A stretch of 64,000 bases of DNA from Chiua virens (Eukaryota; Basidiomycota; Agaricomycetes; Boletales; Boletaceae): assembly GCA_019787685.1 (NCBI GenBank), contig JAHNUO010000005.1:62001-126000 (forward strand), written 5' to 3'. Shown here piece after piece: positions 12,970 through 25,152 of this stretch. The translations under genes and the position numbers were made by a program. The notes below the pieces were generated by a model. That model was not told where the DNA came from. It worked only from the letters and a program-made list of their open reading frames with translations, and made no database searches. How positions within the stretch are numbered: the stretch's first letter is position 1; every line of letters starts with the position of its first letter.

Positions 12970-15900
12970 ATGTCTTCTGCCGAGGAAGATTACAACGACC
13001 TCGAAAACTCGTCCACGGTCGCCCCCGATAGCAAGAAACGGCGGGTTCAACGAGCATGCGATACATGTCGCCGCAAGAAGAGTGCGTCTTTCTTTGAGCG
13101 TTGGAATCTAGAGGATCACTCATGACAGTTTCATATCACTCGGTCGGGGTAACCAGTTCGATGTAAGCGGTCTCTCTCGACGGCACTCGAGGATGCTGAT
13201 ATAGGCGTTCAGGCGATGGGAGTCAGATGCCGGGAAATCGTTGTTCCAATTGTATCGCGTATAGTTTCGAGTGTACGTACGTGGAGGCTGCCAAGGTGGG
13301 TCTCCTCCGTGCTCTCCGGTCGCTTCATATCCGCGGCTCACCTGACACCAGAAGCGTGGTCCTCCAAAAGGGTGCGTCACTTGTCGAGATGCGTCACGCG
13401 TTACGCCTTCTCATCCTCCCCAGATACGTCGAATCACTCGAGAATCGTCTGGAGAAAATGGAAAGGCTTCTCCAAAAGGTAGGGCATTCGATTGCATGGG
13501 GGTGAGGCTCGTGCCGATGACGTGTTACTGTCAAGGTCTGTCCGGATGCGGATTTCTCGCAAGAGCTGGGCGGTGTCCGAATAGATCGGGAGACGTGGCA
13601 GAAAGGGAACGCATCCGCCAACGCGGGCCAGACAATGAACGCCGCGGGGTCGTCCGGGTATGGCAGCGCGAGTGCTCCAATGGACAATCTCGTCCCGAGC
13701 GACGACGAGGACATCATGACCCTTCGGCTCTCGGAGAGTTTCAAGTCGATGAATTTGGTACCCCGTCGGCGTGCACGCTTCTTTGGCAAGTCGAGCGGTG
13801 TCATGCTCATTCAGAAAGCGATCGATCTTAAAAAGGAAGCAACCGGTGCGGACGAGGGTGACCCGATCATATTTCGCCCGGTCGACGACGACTGTTATCC
13901 GGTCCGTCCTTTTTTCTCGTGTGCACACCTGTCTTGATCACACCTTCAACAGTGGGAACTCGCCGCGAGAACGATCGCGGAACCAGAGTACACGTTCCCC
14001 GACGACGATCTCGGCTTGGGCCTCGTCCATCTTTATTTCGTGCACATCAATCCTTTGTCGCCGTTTTTGCACCGTCCGAGTTTTGAGCGCAAGGTCCGGC
14101 AGGGCGTGCATTTGCGCAACTCGTCGTTCGGTGCCGTCTATCTTCTCGTCTGTGCATGCGCATCGCGTTACTCGGACGACACGCGCGTCTTTCTCGATTT
14201 CGTTGAGAGCGGCATTCACGAACACTCGGCGGGATGGAAGTATTTCGAGCAAGTACAGATGGTCAGGAGAACGTTGCTCGGACCACCCTGTTTGGAGGAC
14301 TTGCAGACCTATAACGTATGTGTATTTGTCTTTGTGCCGACAGGACTTATAGTCGCAGTTGTCTGTCCAATTCTTGCAAGGGACGTCGGCGCCGCAGGCG
14401 TGCTGGACGATCGTCGGGATAGGTATTCGACTGGCACAGGACGTGGGTGCGCATCGGCGCAAATCGTACAACGAGAAGAACTCCGTCGAAGGTGAACTCT
14501 GGAAGAGGGCATTTTGGTACGTACGATCCGTTCGTCCCAGACGTCACTCAAGAGTGCTTGTAGGTCGCTCGTCTTGTTTGATCGTCAGATGAGTTCCTCT
14601 CTGGGTCGGCCATGTGCCATTCAAGACGAAGAGTATGTTTTTCGTTTCCTCTTGAAAGTGTCTCATCGACACGTCGCAGTTTTGACCTCGACTACCCTAT
14701 CGAATGCGATGACGAATATTGGGAGCATCCTGACCCGGAACAAGCGTTCAAGCAACCTCCCGACAAACCTTCTACTGTTTCCTACTTTGTCAGCTTTATC
14801 AAATTGAACAACATTCTTTCGTTTGCGCATAGGACGATTGTATGTTTTCTTTTCGCGTTGCTTGTCCACACATGCTGACAACGTGACATAGTACTCAATT
14901 AACAAGTCGAAAATTTTGTTGGGGTTCGTCGGTCCACAGTGGGAACAACATATTGTAGCAGAGCTCGATTCTTCGTTGAACAAATGGATTGATGAGGTCC
15001 CTGATCACCGTGAGCAACGATCGCTCTGTTCGCCTCTCCTCGGATAACATTTCAGACAGTTCGCTGGGATCCCACTCGGGACGGAAACTCACACTTTATC
15101 ATGCAATCGTGTTCGCTGTATGCGTACTATTACACCGTCCAAATATTCATCCACAGGCCGTTTATCCCCTCTCCCCGTAAACCTTCCCCTCTTTCCTTCC
15201 CTTCGCTTGCTATTTGCACCAACGCCGCCCGCTCGTGTAGTCACGTCATCGATATTTACAGGAAACGGTCCAGCACATATGCACCCTTTCTACAGGTAGG
15301 ATGCTATCTCGCGCCTTTATAAGGGTTACTGAATATGTTTGACAGATGCAAGCTTTTACTGCTGGGATCGTGCTTTTGCTGAATATTTGGGGAGGGAAAC
15401 GGTCCGGACTGTCGACGGATCCGGTCAAGGAGATGGCCGACGTGCACAAATGCATGGGACTTTTGAAGTCGTGTGAGCGCCGGTATGTGTGTCCGTTATG
15501 CGTTTGTCAATGGCGACCGACGTTTCCGTAGGTGGCATACGACAGGGAGACTCTGGTGCGTGGTCATCAAGTGTATAGCATTTCATTCATCTGATCCGTC
15601 CTTGTAGGGATATTCTTTATGAGCTTGCTTCGGTGGGCGACCTTCCGCTTCCTCAACCCAGCCCTCAAGGAGGGACGAAACGAGAAAGAGACTCTGACAG
15701 TCCTACGCGTTCTTTGCGTCCGAGTCCTGGATCGACGCCCAAGGAAGCATCCAGGACGATTGCTGGAAACCGTCGGGTGTCGCGCGAGGTGCACTCGCAT
15801 TCTCACTCTCGGCAACATCAACATCCACTCGCGCCACCTCCCCAGACGTACAACCTACCCGTGTACAGCAACGATCTGGGGCGATTGCCCCTGCATGGAC

Positions 15901-16450
15901 AACTGAACTTTCCTATGGCAGGCGCCACGCCTGCGTCAGTCCCTGCTAGCTCGATGCCGTCGTCCAACATGTGGTTCTCGTCCTTGTCCAGCGGGACCCC
16001 ACCACCACCGTCTACCAACCCGGCGCCAGTGACTGGACATAGTTTCGCGCAAAGAGACGCGTACTCGATCGACGACCTGTTTTTGGACCACATGGCGGGT
16101 TCCTTTGCGCATTTCTCCCCGCCACAAACGCACACCACCACGGTCGGACATCATAGCAGTGGGAGCCAGTCTGTCGCGAGCGATTTACAGTCGTTGATGG
16201 ACGCGACGACGAGCGGTGCGGTACACGCGTCGACGATGATGTCGGCGAACGGGATGTTGGACGTGGATACGGACACGATTGCGATGTGGTCTTCTGCGCC
16301 GGCTGGTTTCGGGTGAGCTCGCTTTCGTTTGCCTTTGGCGCTTGCTGAGACGTTTTGGGTAGGGTCAACGATTGGGGAAGTTATTTGGCGAGTGTGTCCG
16401 GGATCGTGAACCCGGGTGGCCCGTCAACGCATGGGCAGCAACAGCGATAA
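12970..16450 (+). CDS. Zn(II)2Cys6 fungal transcription factor (XlnR-like)
   Basis: Sixteen exons give exactly 900 codons (899 residues): 12970-13081, 13157-13162, 13213-13295, 13352-13371, 13424-13478, 13536-13901, 13953-14315, 14359-14516, 14564-14632, 14680-14839, 14892-15009, 15060-15295, 15346-15482, 15532-15555, 15608-16312 and 16363-16450. The binuclear zinc cluster near residues 33-62 has the spacing C-x2-C-x6-C-x9-C-x2-C-x6-C. It is followed by KRGPPKG and a short coiled coil, VESLENRLEKMERLL. The middle is a Fungal_trans domain, with HRPSFE and later FDRQMSSSLGRPCAI and IFIHRPFIPSP. The C-terminal 250 residues are Ser, Thr and His rich, a likely activation region. The cluster only reads correctly if a 6-nt exon is used. 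The target genes cannot be inferred. Confidence 0.92.
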
Positions 16451-17001
16451 TGCGGCGTCTTTAAGTGCGCGCGTTGGAAGAGGTTTCTTGTTGAGCTTTT
16501 TGACGGATCGGACATTGTACTTGCCTTTTTGACGTGCTAATAGTCGTGTATGTAGATAGTAACTTGATGTAAAGTGCATCTAGCATCATGATGGACTTTC
16601 AGACCGGTTTCAACAGGTTATGAATTGGACTCGTCAAATCGGTCCGCTCGTCTTGATTATCATGTTTGAATACACGTTCGCTCATACACAAAGCTGCTAG
16701 TAACATGTTTTACACCGCACGCTGTTTACCAGCGTTCTTCGGAATCATAGCAACCCGCTTTACTCTTGTCTTTCAACATGTCTGACCTTCTTTTCCTTGA
16801 CGTTCCTTCTCCTCTGTCGTCCGGCTTAGCCTGCTCAAGCTGTTCAGTATCAGTATCAGCTTGTTAGGCTGGTACTCCAAGTCCCGCACAGCATCTACGT
16901 CGCGCAAAAAATAGCAGTAGCTCATTAACCTATTGGAGATCAATCAGAAATGGCATACCCTATATTCTCGAACGGTCCACCACCGACCAATCGGAACGGC
17001 C
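16451..17001. other. Tail-to-tail spacer
   Basis: No gene is seen. This holds the 3' regions of the plus-strand zinc-cluster factor and of the minus-strand P-loop relic. Confidence 0.4.
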
Positions 17002-18420
17002 TTACTCCGCTTTGTCAAACAAACAAATCTTGTCCTGCCACTTTTTTGCGACCACCTTGATTGCGTTTGCTTCGGGGCCGACGAACACTCCGAACGACAC
17101 ATCTTCTAGTTTGACATCTGCTACCTTCCATAGAATCCCCTTTATCTTGTCTACGCCGCCCGCCAGCAAGCGGTGCCTTGACGAGATGGTGAGTTGAAAT
17201 GCACAAACCCCCGGTATTGAGGACGAGCACTCCATCAATCCCGGGAAATGTGGGTGGGGTTACCCAACAATAAGGGAGAGATGGCATTGCTCTGTTCAAT
17301 TCTTATATAGACAGTGACAAGTCGACCGGCAACGTCCACGTCGTCGGGAGTCTGTTGTCGCCTGAAAGCCTTTTGCAGGATACTCCTTGCAACGATAAAA
17401 CTGTGAAACCATGACTCGTAGATGTTGCCGGTCGATGAGCGTGTTTGAGCGTGTTGCTTGAGAACCCTGTAAGATCCTGACTTGATTTAGTCGTCTTGGT
17501 CTCGTAGCGCCTGTGCTATGGAATTCCCAGAGCTTCTTCGTTCCCACTTTGACCTCCCTGCTGCTCTGGCAGATTAAAGGGACGTACAAAGAAGAATGGG
17601 GATGGTGCATCGATAGGCATAGTATGCGTGACTGGTACTGCCATAAACTCAGGTTTTTTTGAGCGCAATTTGAACGCCAAGACTGTACGTTCTATTGATC
17701 TTATCCTCTGAACAATCGAAATTGTCCAGTAATACCCTCGGGATATTACCGTTGATTATGCGTCGAGGGTCCATTTCTAGCATGATACTGATCGTGTAAG
17801 CGTCAATGTATGTCACAGTTGAGTCAGGAGAATGACTTACGCCAATCCTCTCACCTCGTGTGTCGTCCAAATATCCATAACGTACAGTCGGGCGTCATGC
17901 TGTTTTTTCCATTGCTTCCAGCGCTCCTCTTTAGGTGACGTTATTCGAATAATGCGGACCTGATCCCGTCTCCCTTTGAAGAGACCGGGAGGGCGTCGTA
18001 CGTCATTGTTGGAATCGCAAAGGGTCCAGACCACAGTGTCTGGGGTGTAGAGTGCATCTTTGTTATCAAGAGAGTGGAATGCAGCCTCTTTGTCGTGGAA
18101 AAGCGCGTATAGCGGAAGCCCGTTTGGGAACTGGAGGGCAACGGGCTGTTTCTCTTCAAGCCGCCTGATCAGGATGTAGATGCTATAGACCGAGACATAT
18201 AGAAAATTTAGGGGCTCCAAGTCTGTATCCAGCCTAGTAGCTACGTACCTACGCCGGGCTGTCCTGTGACAACTAAAATGTCTTTTCCCAACGCCACATA
18301 CAAATCTTCGTATTCCTGGGGAACGAGGATATTTGGACTTTGACCCTTGACAGCGCCTGCAAAGAATGCTTCAAATGCATAAACATACTCCCCAAGGTCA
18401 ATATATGTGTATTTGTGGGG
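17002..18420 (-). pseudogene. P-loop NTPase/nuclease-like gene of an expanded fungal family, disrupted
   Basis: The minus strand carries the hallmarks of a large Agaricomycete family related to CR (Crinkler-type) proteins, which combine a P-loop NTPase with a restriction-nuclease-like domain. In order these are NILVPQEYEDLYVALG, then VVTGQPGVG (Walker A region), LIRRLEEKQPVALQF, WTLCDSNNDV, MDIWTTHEV, and finally PGIDGVLVLNTG with VCAFQLTISSRH and a KKW tail. Two faults argue against a working gene. No plausible splice restores the Walker A Lys after GVG; the only join found needs a 26 nt intron. The C-terminal block also changes frame inside a run of five C (17208-17212), where four would restore the frame. 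Family assignment comes from recalled motif patterns. Function of intact members is unclear, and some are proposed effectors. Confidence 0.5.
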
Positions 18421-18559
18421 ACCGTCCTCGAAATTTTAATGAAGGGGCTAGGGTTGGTTCCCCAGGCCGTGGCAACAAATTTGTTGAAAAGTTGCAGTTG
18501 TTGCTCACGGTGGGAGTTGGAGGACAAGGCAGAGGAGGGGCTCGAGTGCACTCAGCTTA

Positions 18560-18780
18560 TGTCATCACCAGTGACGATGATATGATAGACTGCGATCTGT
18601 ACCGACGCGTGCATGGTCCGAATCTGGATAATCCAACCATGAACCTGGTGGAGATAGACCCGATAAATCAGTCAGACGCAGCCAACTTTACAATCGCACT
18701 TCGTGCCATTGGGCACCTGCTTGGCCTTAAACATGAGGACCAGGATGCCGTCGAAGACTCGATTATGAGGTAAGTTGATC
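18560..18780 (+). pseudogene. Zincin-like metalloprotease fragment with altered active site
   Basis: A single open stretch reads NPTMNLVEIDP, then AIGHLLGLKHEDQ and DSIMR. It aligns by eye with metzincin-type HExxHxxGxxH(E) motifs, where MNL and IMR flank the zinc site. The first His and the catalytic Glu are R and A here, so the site reads RAIGHLLGLKHE. The upstream part of the frame runs antisense to the P-loop relic and has no recognisable domain. A GT-AG intron after IMR is possible (18772-18820). It could be a remnant, or an N-terminal piece of the next plus-strand gene. Confidence 0.3.
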
Positions 18781-18899
18781 TCTGCGAACGCAATGATAGT
18801 TGACCCAATTTCGTCCGCAGGTACTCTCTAGCACCGACTCCGTCAAGGATATTCGTGAAAGCTTGCCGACTTTGACAAAGCCCGGCTTACCCTGAACTA

Positions 18900-20689
18900 C
18901 CCTAAAGCCCTGGTCAACCAAGATGGGGAGCTGTGGACATCTGGACTCTCCGTCTCTCCCTCCGTGTGCTTCGTGTCAAGGACGAGTATCCTTTGAAGAT
19001 CCTTGGGTCTGACGAACTTTCGGAGAAGCACCTACTTTACTTTCAATCCGCTGGATGGGTACAGGATTGCTCAGTGCAGGTAGGCCTCTTCGAAGTGACA
19101 CAATAAATTGACCTTCAGGTCAAACTGCCATCAGGAACCATTCAAAATATTATGGTTGAAGTGAGCAACCTGGAGAATGCCCAACGGCAACCGCCGGTTC
19201 ATGTGAGAACACACTCTCGGAGGCCCAGCATCGAGCGGTGCCGAAAACAGTTGATCCAATACTCCCTGGTGGATCCCCCCACCTCAACCAAACCGTGCAA
19301 TCCATTCTTGATCATCTCCGCATCCTCAAAGCCTCGAACAGATCCTACGTTGACCGACACGATGTGATGATGGGAATCCCGTCTCCGCTGCAGAACGGGG
19401 AGTACGCGGGAGAACTCCTTGAACAGCCGCTTACGTGCAGAGTTGAATGGCCTTGTGGAATTCCTACCCGACTTGCTGGAGTTTGATCCCAATCCTGTTG
19501 GTGACCTTCCTAGCGGTGTTCAGCACGGACTCCTCAGTTTAGTGAAGATTTTTTCAGCTCCAGCTTCCAAACCCTCGTCACTCTCTCAGGGCTCGTCGGA
19601 GAGCTACCCGGGATGATCGGTACGGCCAAGAAGCGCATCAATGTACGCAACCTGACCCCCAACATCACCGACACTCTCGTGTACATGCTGCAGAACGACC
19701 GCCCGGGGAACGTCTTTCAAGAAGTCCATTCCCTTTCTTTCGCGTCGACTCTGGCGTACGATGCCAGTGGCAAGCAAACAGACCTTCACAGCTGGCTCCA
19801 GACATGTTTGCAAGCGTGTCCTCCCGGAGATCAGAAACCCCCAAGAAGGAGACCAGACAACTGTGCATTCGCACGGGGACCCGTCGTTTGGAAAGTGAAT
19901 CCTGACGACGATGCCAGCTGTCCGGACCTCGTTTGGTACATCGCCCACAAATCCCTCACGTTGGAAGGTAAGTCGACCCCCGCTCGACCCACGCGATCCC
20001 GGTCGCATGAACACAGATGAGATCGCTGCATACGTGGTTCAACTCCAACATCGACGTGTTCAATGTCGTCGATCTTGAACGCTGGCTGTCCAATCCCCAT
20101 GCTGACCCCATCCCACCCCACGTGCGGAGGTCCGGTCGGACAAGCCCCAGGTCGCGCGGGGGACAGACACACGATCTGGCGGCTGCTCAGCGTGAACGCG
20201 CCGAGTGCTGCACTTGGGGAGGAGACCCTTCGCGGGTTCCTCACGTCGCGACGCAAGTCGGTTCCTGGCTTCCGGTTCCTGTGCCCTCACCCCCACGCTC
20301 GTCGTCGTCTTGAACGAGGCCCAGATCAAACCAGGACGTCTCCAGCGATACCTAACGAGGCAGAGGAACGGGAGAGGCAGGGATCCCACGTTTGGAACCT
20401 CAACATCGTCAACGACCGTGACCCGGTGCCTCAAGCGTGGGCGTATCCGAAACAGAATCTGTCGAACGTGTACAGGCAGTTCCCCCAGCACTTGGCTGAC
20501 CTGGTGAAACGCGCCGTCGAGACCATTCTGCAGGTCCTGCTGGATAAGAAACCTGATTTTACGCCGCTGCAGAGTCAGATCTCCTGTGCACTGTCTTCGC
20601 TCGAGGGCGTGTTACCTCAGCATAGCGAGGGGTATCATGATTATATTGGTATCGTTCCGCCGTTGCTTACCGTGGCCTTGGGAGGATGA
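18900..20689 (+). CDS. Unrecognised multi-exon protein
   Basis: Several plus-strand blocks read like real coding exons but I do not recognise the family. They include DIWTLRLSLRVLRVKDEYP and LSEKHLLYFQSAGWVQDC near 18930-19080. An intron at about 19080-19119 leads to KLPSGTIQNIMVEVSNLEN. Later come LTPNITDTLVYMLQNDRPG (19650-19710), WLQTCLQACPPGDQ and PDLVWYIAHKSLTLEG, then SLHTWFNSNIDVFNVVDLE after an intron ending at 20015. The last block is VKRAVETILQVLLDKKPDF with a stop at 20687-20689. I could not join every block in phase, so the exact exons are unknown and the gene may be partly decayed. No signal peptide or membrane segment is obvious. Confidence 0.35.
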
Positions 20690-22261
20690 CAGACGATCTT
20701 GACGAAAGGTCGACACGATCTAATGTAATAATGTAATAATGTTGTAGTGTATACTGCAAGCATGAAGTTCACCCAGAAACTTTTCACTATGGGTGTCGCA
20801 TCAGCATCAATCGCATTTTGATGATCAGGCTACCATTGATATATCTGCAAGTGTACTTCAAATTGAAGTTAAAACTGACACCAACTACAGGCTTCTATTG
20901 ATATTCTCAATGCAGCAGCAGCCAGCCCAGGGGAATTGTGAACATGATACGGGTCAATTCTGGCATAAATAAATATCTCACAAGCCTAAGGTTGTTGACA
21001 GGGAGAGACAGAGCATGATCCAGGGCATGCAAAATGTAGTACAGGGCCTACCACGAATCGAGTTGAGTCGTCCAAAGATATACACAACGATACAGAGGAA
21101 ACTACAGGGATCATGCCCAACACAAGTGCAAGTCATACGCAAATCGAAATATAAAGGATCTCTATTTCCCTCTTATAAACCGTCGGCTGTCGAGAACCAA
21201 GCACTGACTCTGTCCCCGCTTGCGCGGGATTAGGTCTGGATGGATACAACAATGCGACTACAACTACTTACGTACCTTTACTATCGTCGGCTTTCCGTTG
21301 AAGCAGCGACCATTGCACTACAAACGGCTTCGACGCCAACCAGATGGCGAGTTATTTCTTGTTGTGACACAAACGGAGAACTATTGAACTGTCCGGGATG
21401 CAGACCCGGCTGCATGGGCAGCATGCTCATGCAATGGATCTTTGATGATCGCAAGTTCGTGCTAACGACATCATTCCCAGCACCATCGGGCGAAGCAATA
21501 CACTCACCATGTACGCAAGTTAAAATCCGCAGGATCCGACGGCACTAGGTCCCGGACAAGCAACAGACCACCCCCGCGCATCCAGCGACCCTGAATATTG
21601 GCAATGGTAGAGGTATTGTTCAATGAATTTGTTGCGAATCCCTTTCTGACCAACTATCCCAGCCATTGGTCCCCTGCTTGTGCACTCGGAAATGGATGAG
21701 GCTCTGCGTGTGCCATTCTCACTATGCAGCTGTTTGAACGTGCAGAACGCATCTACCACCTCTGGCATCGCTGCCCAGTTGGGCGAACCAGGCTTTATTG
21801 AAGGTTCGCCTTCGGATGCCGCGACTGGGCTCGTGACGGACCGACAACGGTCACAACCACTCCTCTTCCGTGAGTCCAGAATCCGGGGATGATGCCTCTA
21901 GCTTTGATACCTTTTTTGGTGCATGGATCGACACGAAGAGATCTTGTGCTCGTTGGGACGCGTTCTCGGTGACCATACTTCCTTTACCGTCTTTAGGTCT
22001 CGCAGGAAGGAAACGACTCGTAAAGGGCGGAGGTTTGATCGATGTTGCCATGTGTCTGAGGGGTCTGCAGAGGCTTTGAACTCAACGGTGCGTGCATAGA
22101 ACCTGATAGTGTTCGTTGGGGACAAGGCTGAGAGGTCGTAGTTGGAAGGTCCCAGAGTGTAATATCGACCTTGTGGCTCTTCCCGTAACGTAATTCATCA
22201 TTTTTCTTTTCCGCAGATGTCGTCGAAATCAGGATGATAGCTTCGTGTGTATCCGGGGACG
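20690..22261. other. 1.6 kb stretch without a supported gene
   Basis: I see only short frames with no domain signal. It carries the 3' regions of the converging neighbours. The 20740-21240 part is A/T-rich with no repeat that I could detect. Confidence 0.35.
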
Positions 22262-24147
22262 TCAATGCCCGCTCGGGTGGCTTGCATCAGTCGGCTCTAT
22301 TACAGCGGGGCATGAAAAGTCCGAAGATTGACCTGAGATAACATATCCCGAGTCTGCATCAGGTTCCACGAGCGAATCTACAGCGGTAGCATGAATTTCG
22401 GCACTCGTTTCAAGGTGAGTAGTCTCTGATCCTTCAGGGTCGTTCCTCAGAGATCTTGAAAAATCTTCTCCATCCGAGAGGGCTCCGAATCTGTGAGTCT
22501 CGTATATAACTTCCGCCTCTATTTCGTTCGTCCTAGGAACGCCTCTCGTACCACTTGGGCTCGCGTCGGTGACAACTAGATCGATGTGAGCTAATAGTAA
22601 ACCGGTTTCTGAGACGGGTGCCGAAGTTGGCAATGCGGTTTCCAGAACATCGCCGACAGGTGACTGGATGTCGACTATCGGAGAACAAATTGGATGCGGA
22701 CCTTCGATGGACGGACTCGCCAGCCAGGACTCATGCTCGCGAGGAGAAGCGATATCGGACGTCATACCTCCTGCTTCTTCGTTCCAACTTTCCTCCCGGT
22801 CGAGCGCTAGTAGTTCTCCGGTGCCCCTTGTTAGCCTTTGTTCCTTGACCGCTTCGATAGGGCAATTTGTATTGATGACTACGGCAGGCACATCGGCGAA
22901 AGTATTTGGAAGTGGCGAACGTGTCGCGACATCTTCGATCAGCATCGCATGGACCATAGGATTCATGTCCACAACTCCTCTGTCTTCCCGCGCTATTACC
23001 AACGCGGGGAGATTGACAACAGGCTCCTCGGTTAAGAAAGGCGACAAAGAATCTTCGAACATGACGTCGTTCCCTTGTTGATCGATATCGCTACCCTCCT
23101 GGAGGATTTGCTCTGTCACCTGCGTTGCCAAATTTGCATCCATTGGGGAATCGAAAGGAGCTGACAGGAATTTCTATTGGAATGTCACCGTTATCTCCGA
23201 ATAGGCTTCCAAGGTCCCATGCGTCGCCGTCGGTCGGTACACTCCTTGATGTGAGTGGCGCTTGAAAGTTTTTGCCAGCCATTTGTTGCATCTACATCGT
23301 CGTCCACGGTGAATCGCACGTTTTTCGCTGGAGTTATCATGTCCTGCCATTCCACCGAGCTTGTGGCGCTCAGGGATGCTGAAGACGTTTCCATCTCGCA
23401 GAGGCCACGATCATCGATAAGGCTCGACGAACTGGACGCTACATGCTGATCCGAATTTTCCTGCTCGCCAAGGCAATGCGTGTCGTCTCGGGGATCGTCG
23501 TCAACTACATCATCTGGGAACGCAACTTGTGGGAAATCATTCAATTCCTCGATATGTTGTAATGGTTCGTTCCCGGTCCGAAATGGGTCGGGAGAAGACT
23601 CCCACTGTTCGTCACTGGGATTCACGAAATGTTGAGAGTCCTTCGCAAAACCATCAGGCGTGAGCGGTCCGGGTCCGGGTCCGATGCGATCGTGTGAGTT
23701 GGCAATTCCACCCTGGCTGTCGCCCTGCTGAGAAAGTGTTGACATAGGCAGTGCATCGAATCCCGTCGCAATAAAACAGTCAGCATCGGAAATATTGGAT
23801 TGCACATCATCTTCCGCATCTCCGCCGTCGGATACTTCGTCCCGGTTGTTCCGCGTCTTCAAGTCTTTCAAATCGAAAGCCTGTCGTTCGCCAACGTCGG
23901 CCCTCGCTTGATGGTCCTCGACGAAATGAACCGGAACCGCCTCTCCGTCCACACGTATAAGTACAATGCTTGGAGTTGATGGTTGTGCCGATTTGTGGGT
24001 AACTCGTCGAAGGCGGCGGTAAAGGCAAGGGAGGACCCTACGGAGCCCGTATCGAACAAGGTACCAGGGGGTCGTCAACAAACTTATGTGAAAGAGTCGA
24101 GAGTAGCCTGACAACCCTGTGGAATTAAGAGATTCATAAAATGACAC
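22262..24147 (-). CDS. Uncharacterised acidic, Ser/Asp-rich protein
   Basis: Two long minus-strand blocks, 24147 to about 23190 and 23143 to 22262, have matching composition: rich in Asp, Glu, Ser and Pro, with many short acidic runs. The first begins with a hydrophobic and basic part (LLTTPWYLVRYGLRRVLP, then LYRRLRR), which may anchor it in a membrane or be a targeting region. It ends near VRFTVDDDVDATNG. The second starts near MDANLATQVTEQILQEG and ends with DASHPSGH before the stop at 22262. They change frame near 23150-23290, so one or two introns or a frameshift lie there; I could not place them. No known domain was recognised, and such proteins are mostly disordered. Confidence 0.4.
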
Positions 24148-24359
24148 ATCCTCGAACCAATGATTGACAAGGGATGGTATCTTTTTGTACGGTTAGCGTT
24201 TGTAAGGAGACGGGATGACGTTCGCACCATGAGAAGCATATACAAATGCAACAGTGAATGAAGGTATGTGACACCAATCAGCACGGGACAAAAGCTAAGC
24301 CCGCGGGCTCCATATGGATCCAGGTTAGTTTTCGCGTGGCCGGCCTAATCGTGATAGCA

Positions 24360-24945
24360 TTAGATGTGTTGCAGGAGCGCAATGCAACCTACCTCAACTT
24401 GCTCTGACCGTGGAAACGGTGAAGACTTGTCTTCACGTTGAACAGGTGTACTACCCAAAGATGCGTAGAAATGGGGATATTCGGATTCCACAGGAGAAGC
24501 ATCGTCTTGGTCATAGTCTGGGTGGTCAACACTACAGGTAAGATTCATCGTGGAATGTGCGTGAAACATCGTCGGAAGAAGACACGTCGTCGATAGGTCA
24601 ACTGAATTGGTATAGTTTGGTAGATCGTGGACCCGGAGTACTACGTGAGCGATTGGTGAGGGCTTTGGGCCGGCCTCGAGGAACAGCGGGAAAATGGCCG
24701 ACAACAGAGGTTGCGGTGCATAGTTCCAGAAGGATCGTTGTAAGCCATCCAGGCAAAAAAGCAAGTGCGCAAAGAGTATTCTCAAGGAGAAATTCGCCAT
24801 AGATGAGCGGGCCAGAGGATATAAGTACTAGTTCAAGAAATGAATGACGAAATATGAAGTTGAAAGCGCAGAACGCACCGAGTTTGAACGCGTCCGGGTC
24901 GCTGTCACGTGAAGAAAAAATCAACCTACCCTCGAGCTCGAGCAC
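24360..24945 (-). CDS. Possible membrane-protein exons upstream of the acidic gene
   Basis: Overlapping minus-strand frames contain hydrophobic runs, for example FSLRILFAHLLFCLDGL and LLSAIFPLFLEAG, then a polar part with YDQDDASPVESEYPHFYAS. They could be 5' exons of the acidic protein gene at 22262-24147, or a separate small membrane protein. I recognise no family and could not fix the splice sites. Confidence 0.2.
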
Positions 24946-25152
24946 ACCTAGGTTCTCTCACATAACGATTGTCCACTGAACGAGTGTATTTCCCGAGAGA
25001 CGGATTCACAAAATATACAGAAGTACAGGTCACGACATTACTACAAAGCTCATGACCATCAACTACATGTATACAGCCGACTTTGGACGCACAACCATTT
25101 GCCAGATTGATCCCAAACAACTCGCGGCAACTTGTCAGAGACACGAACAATT

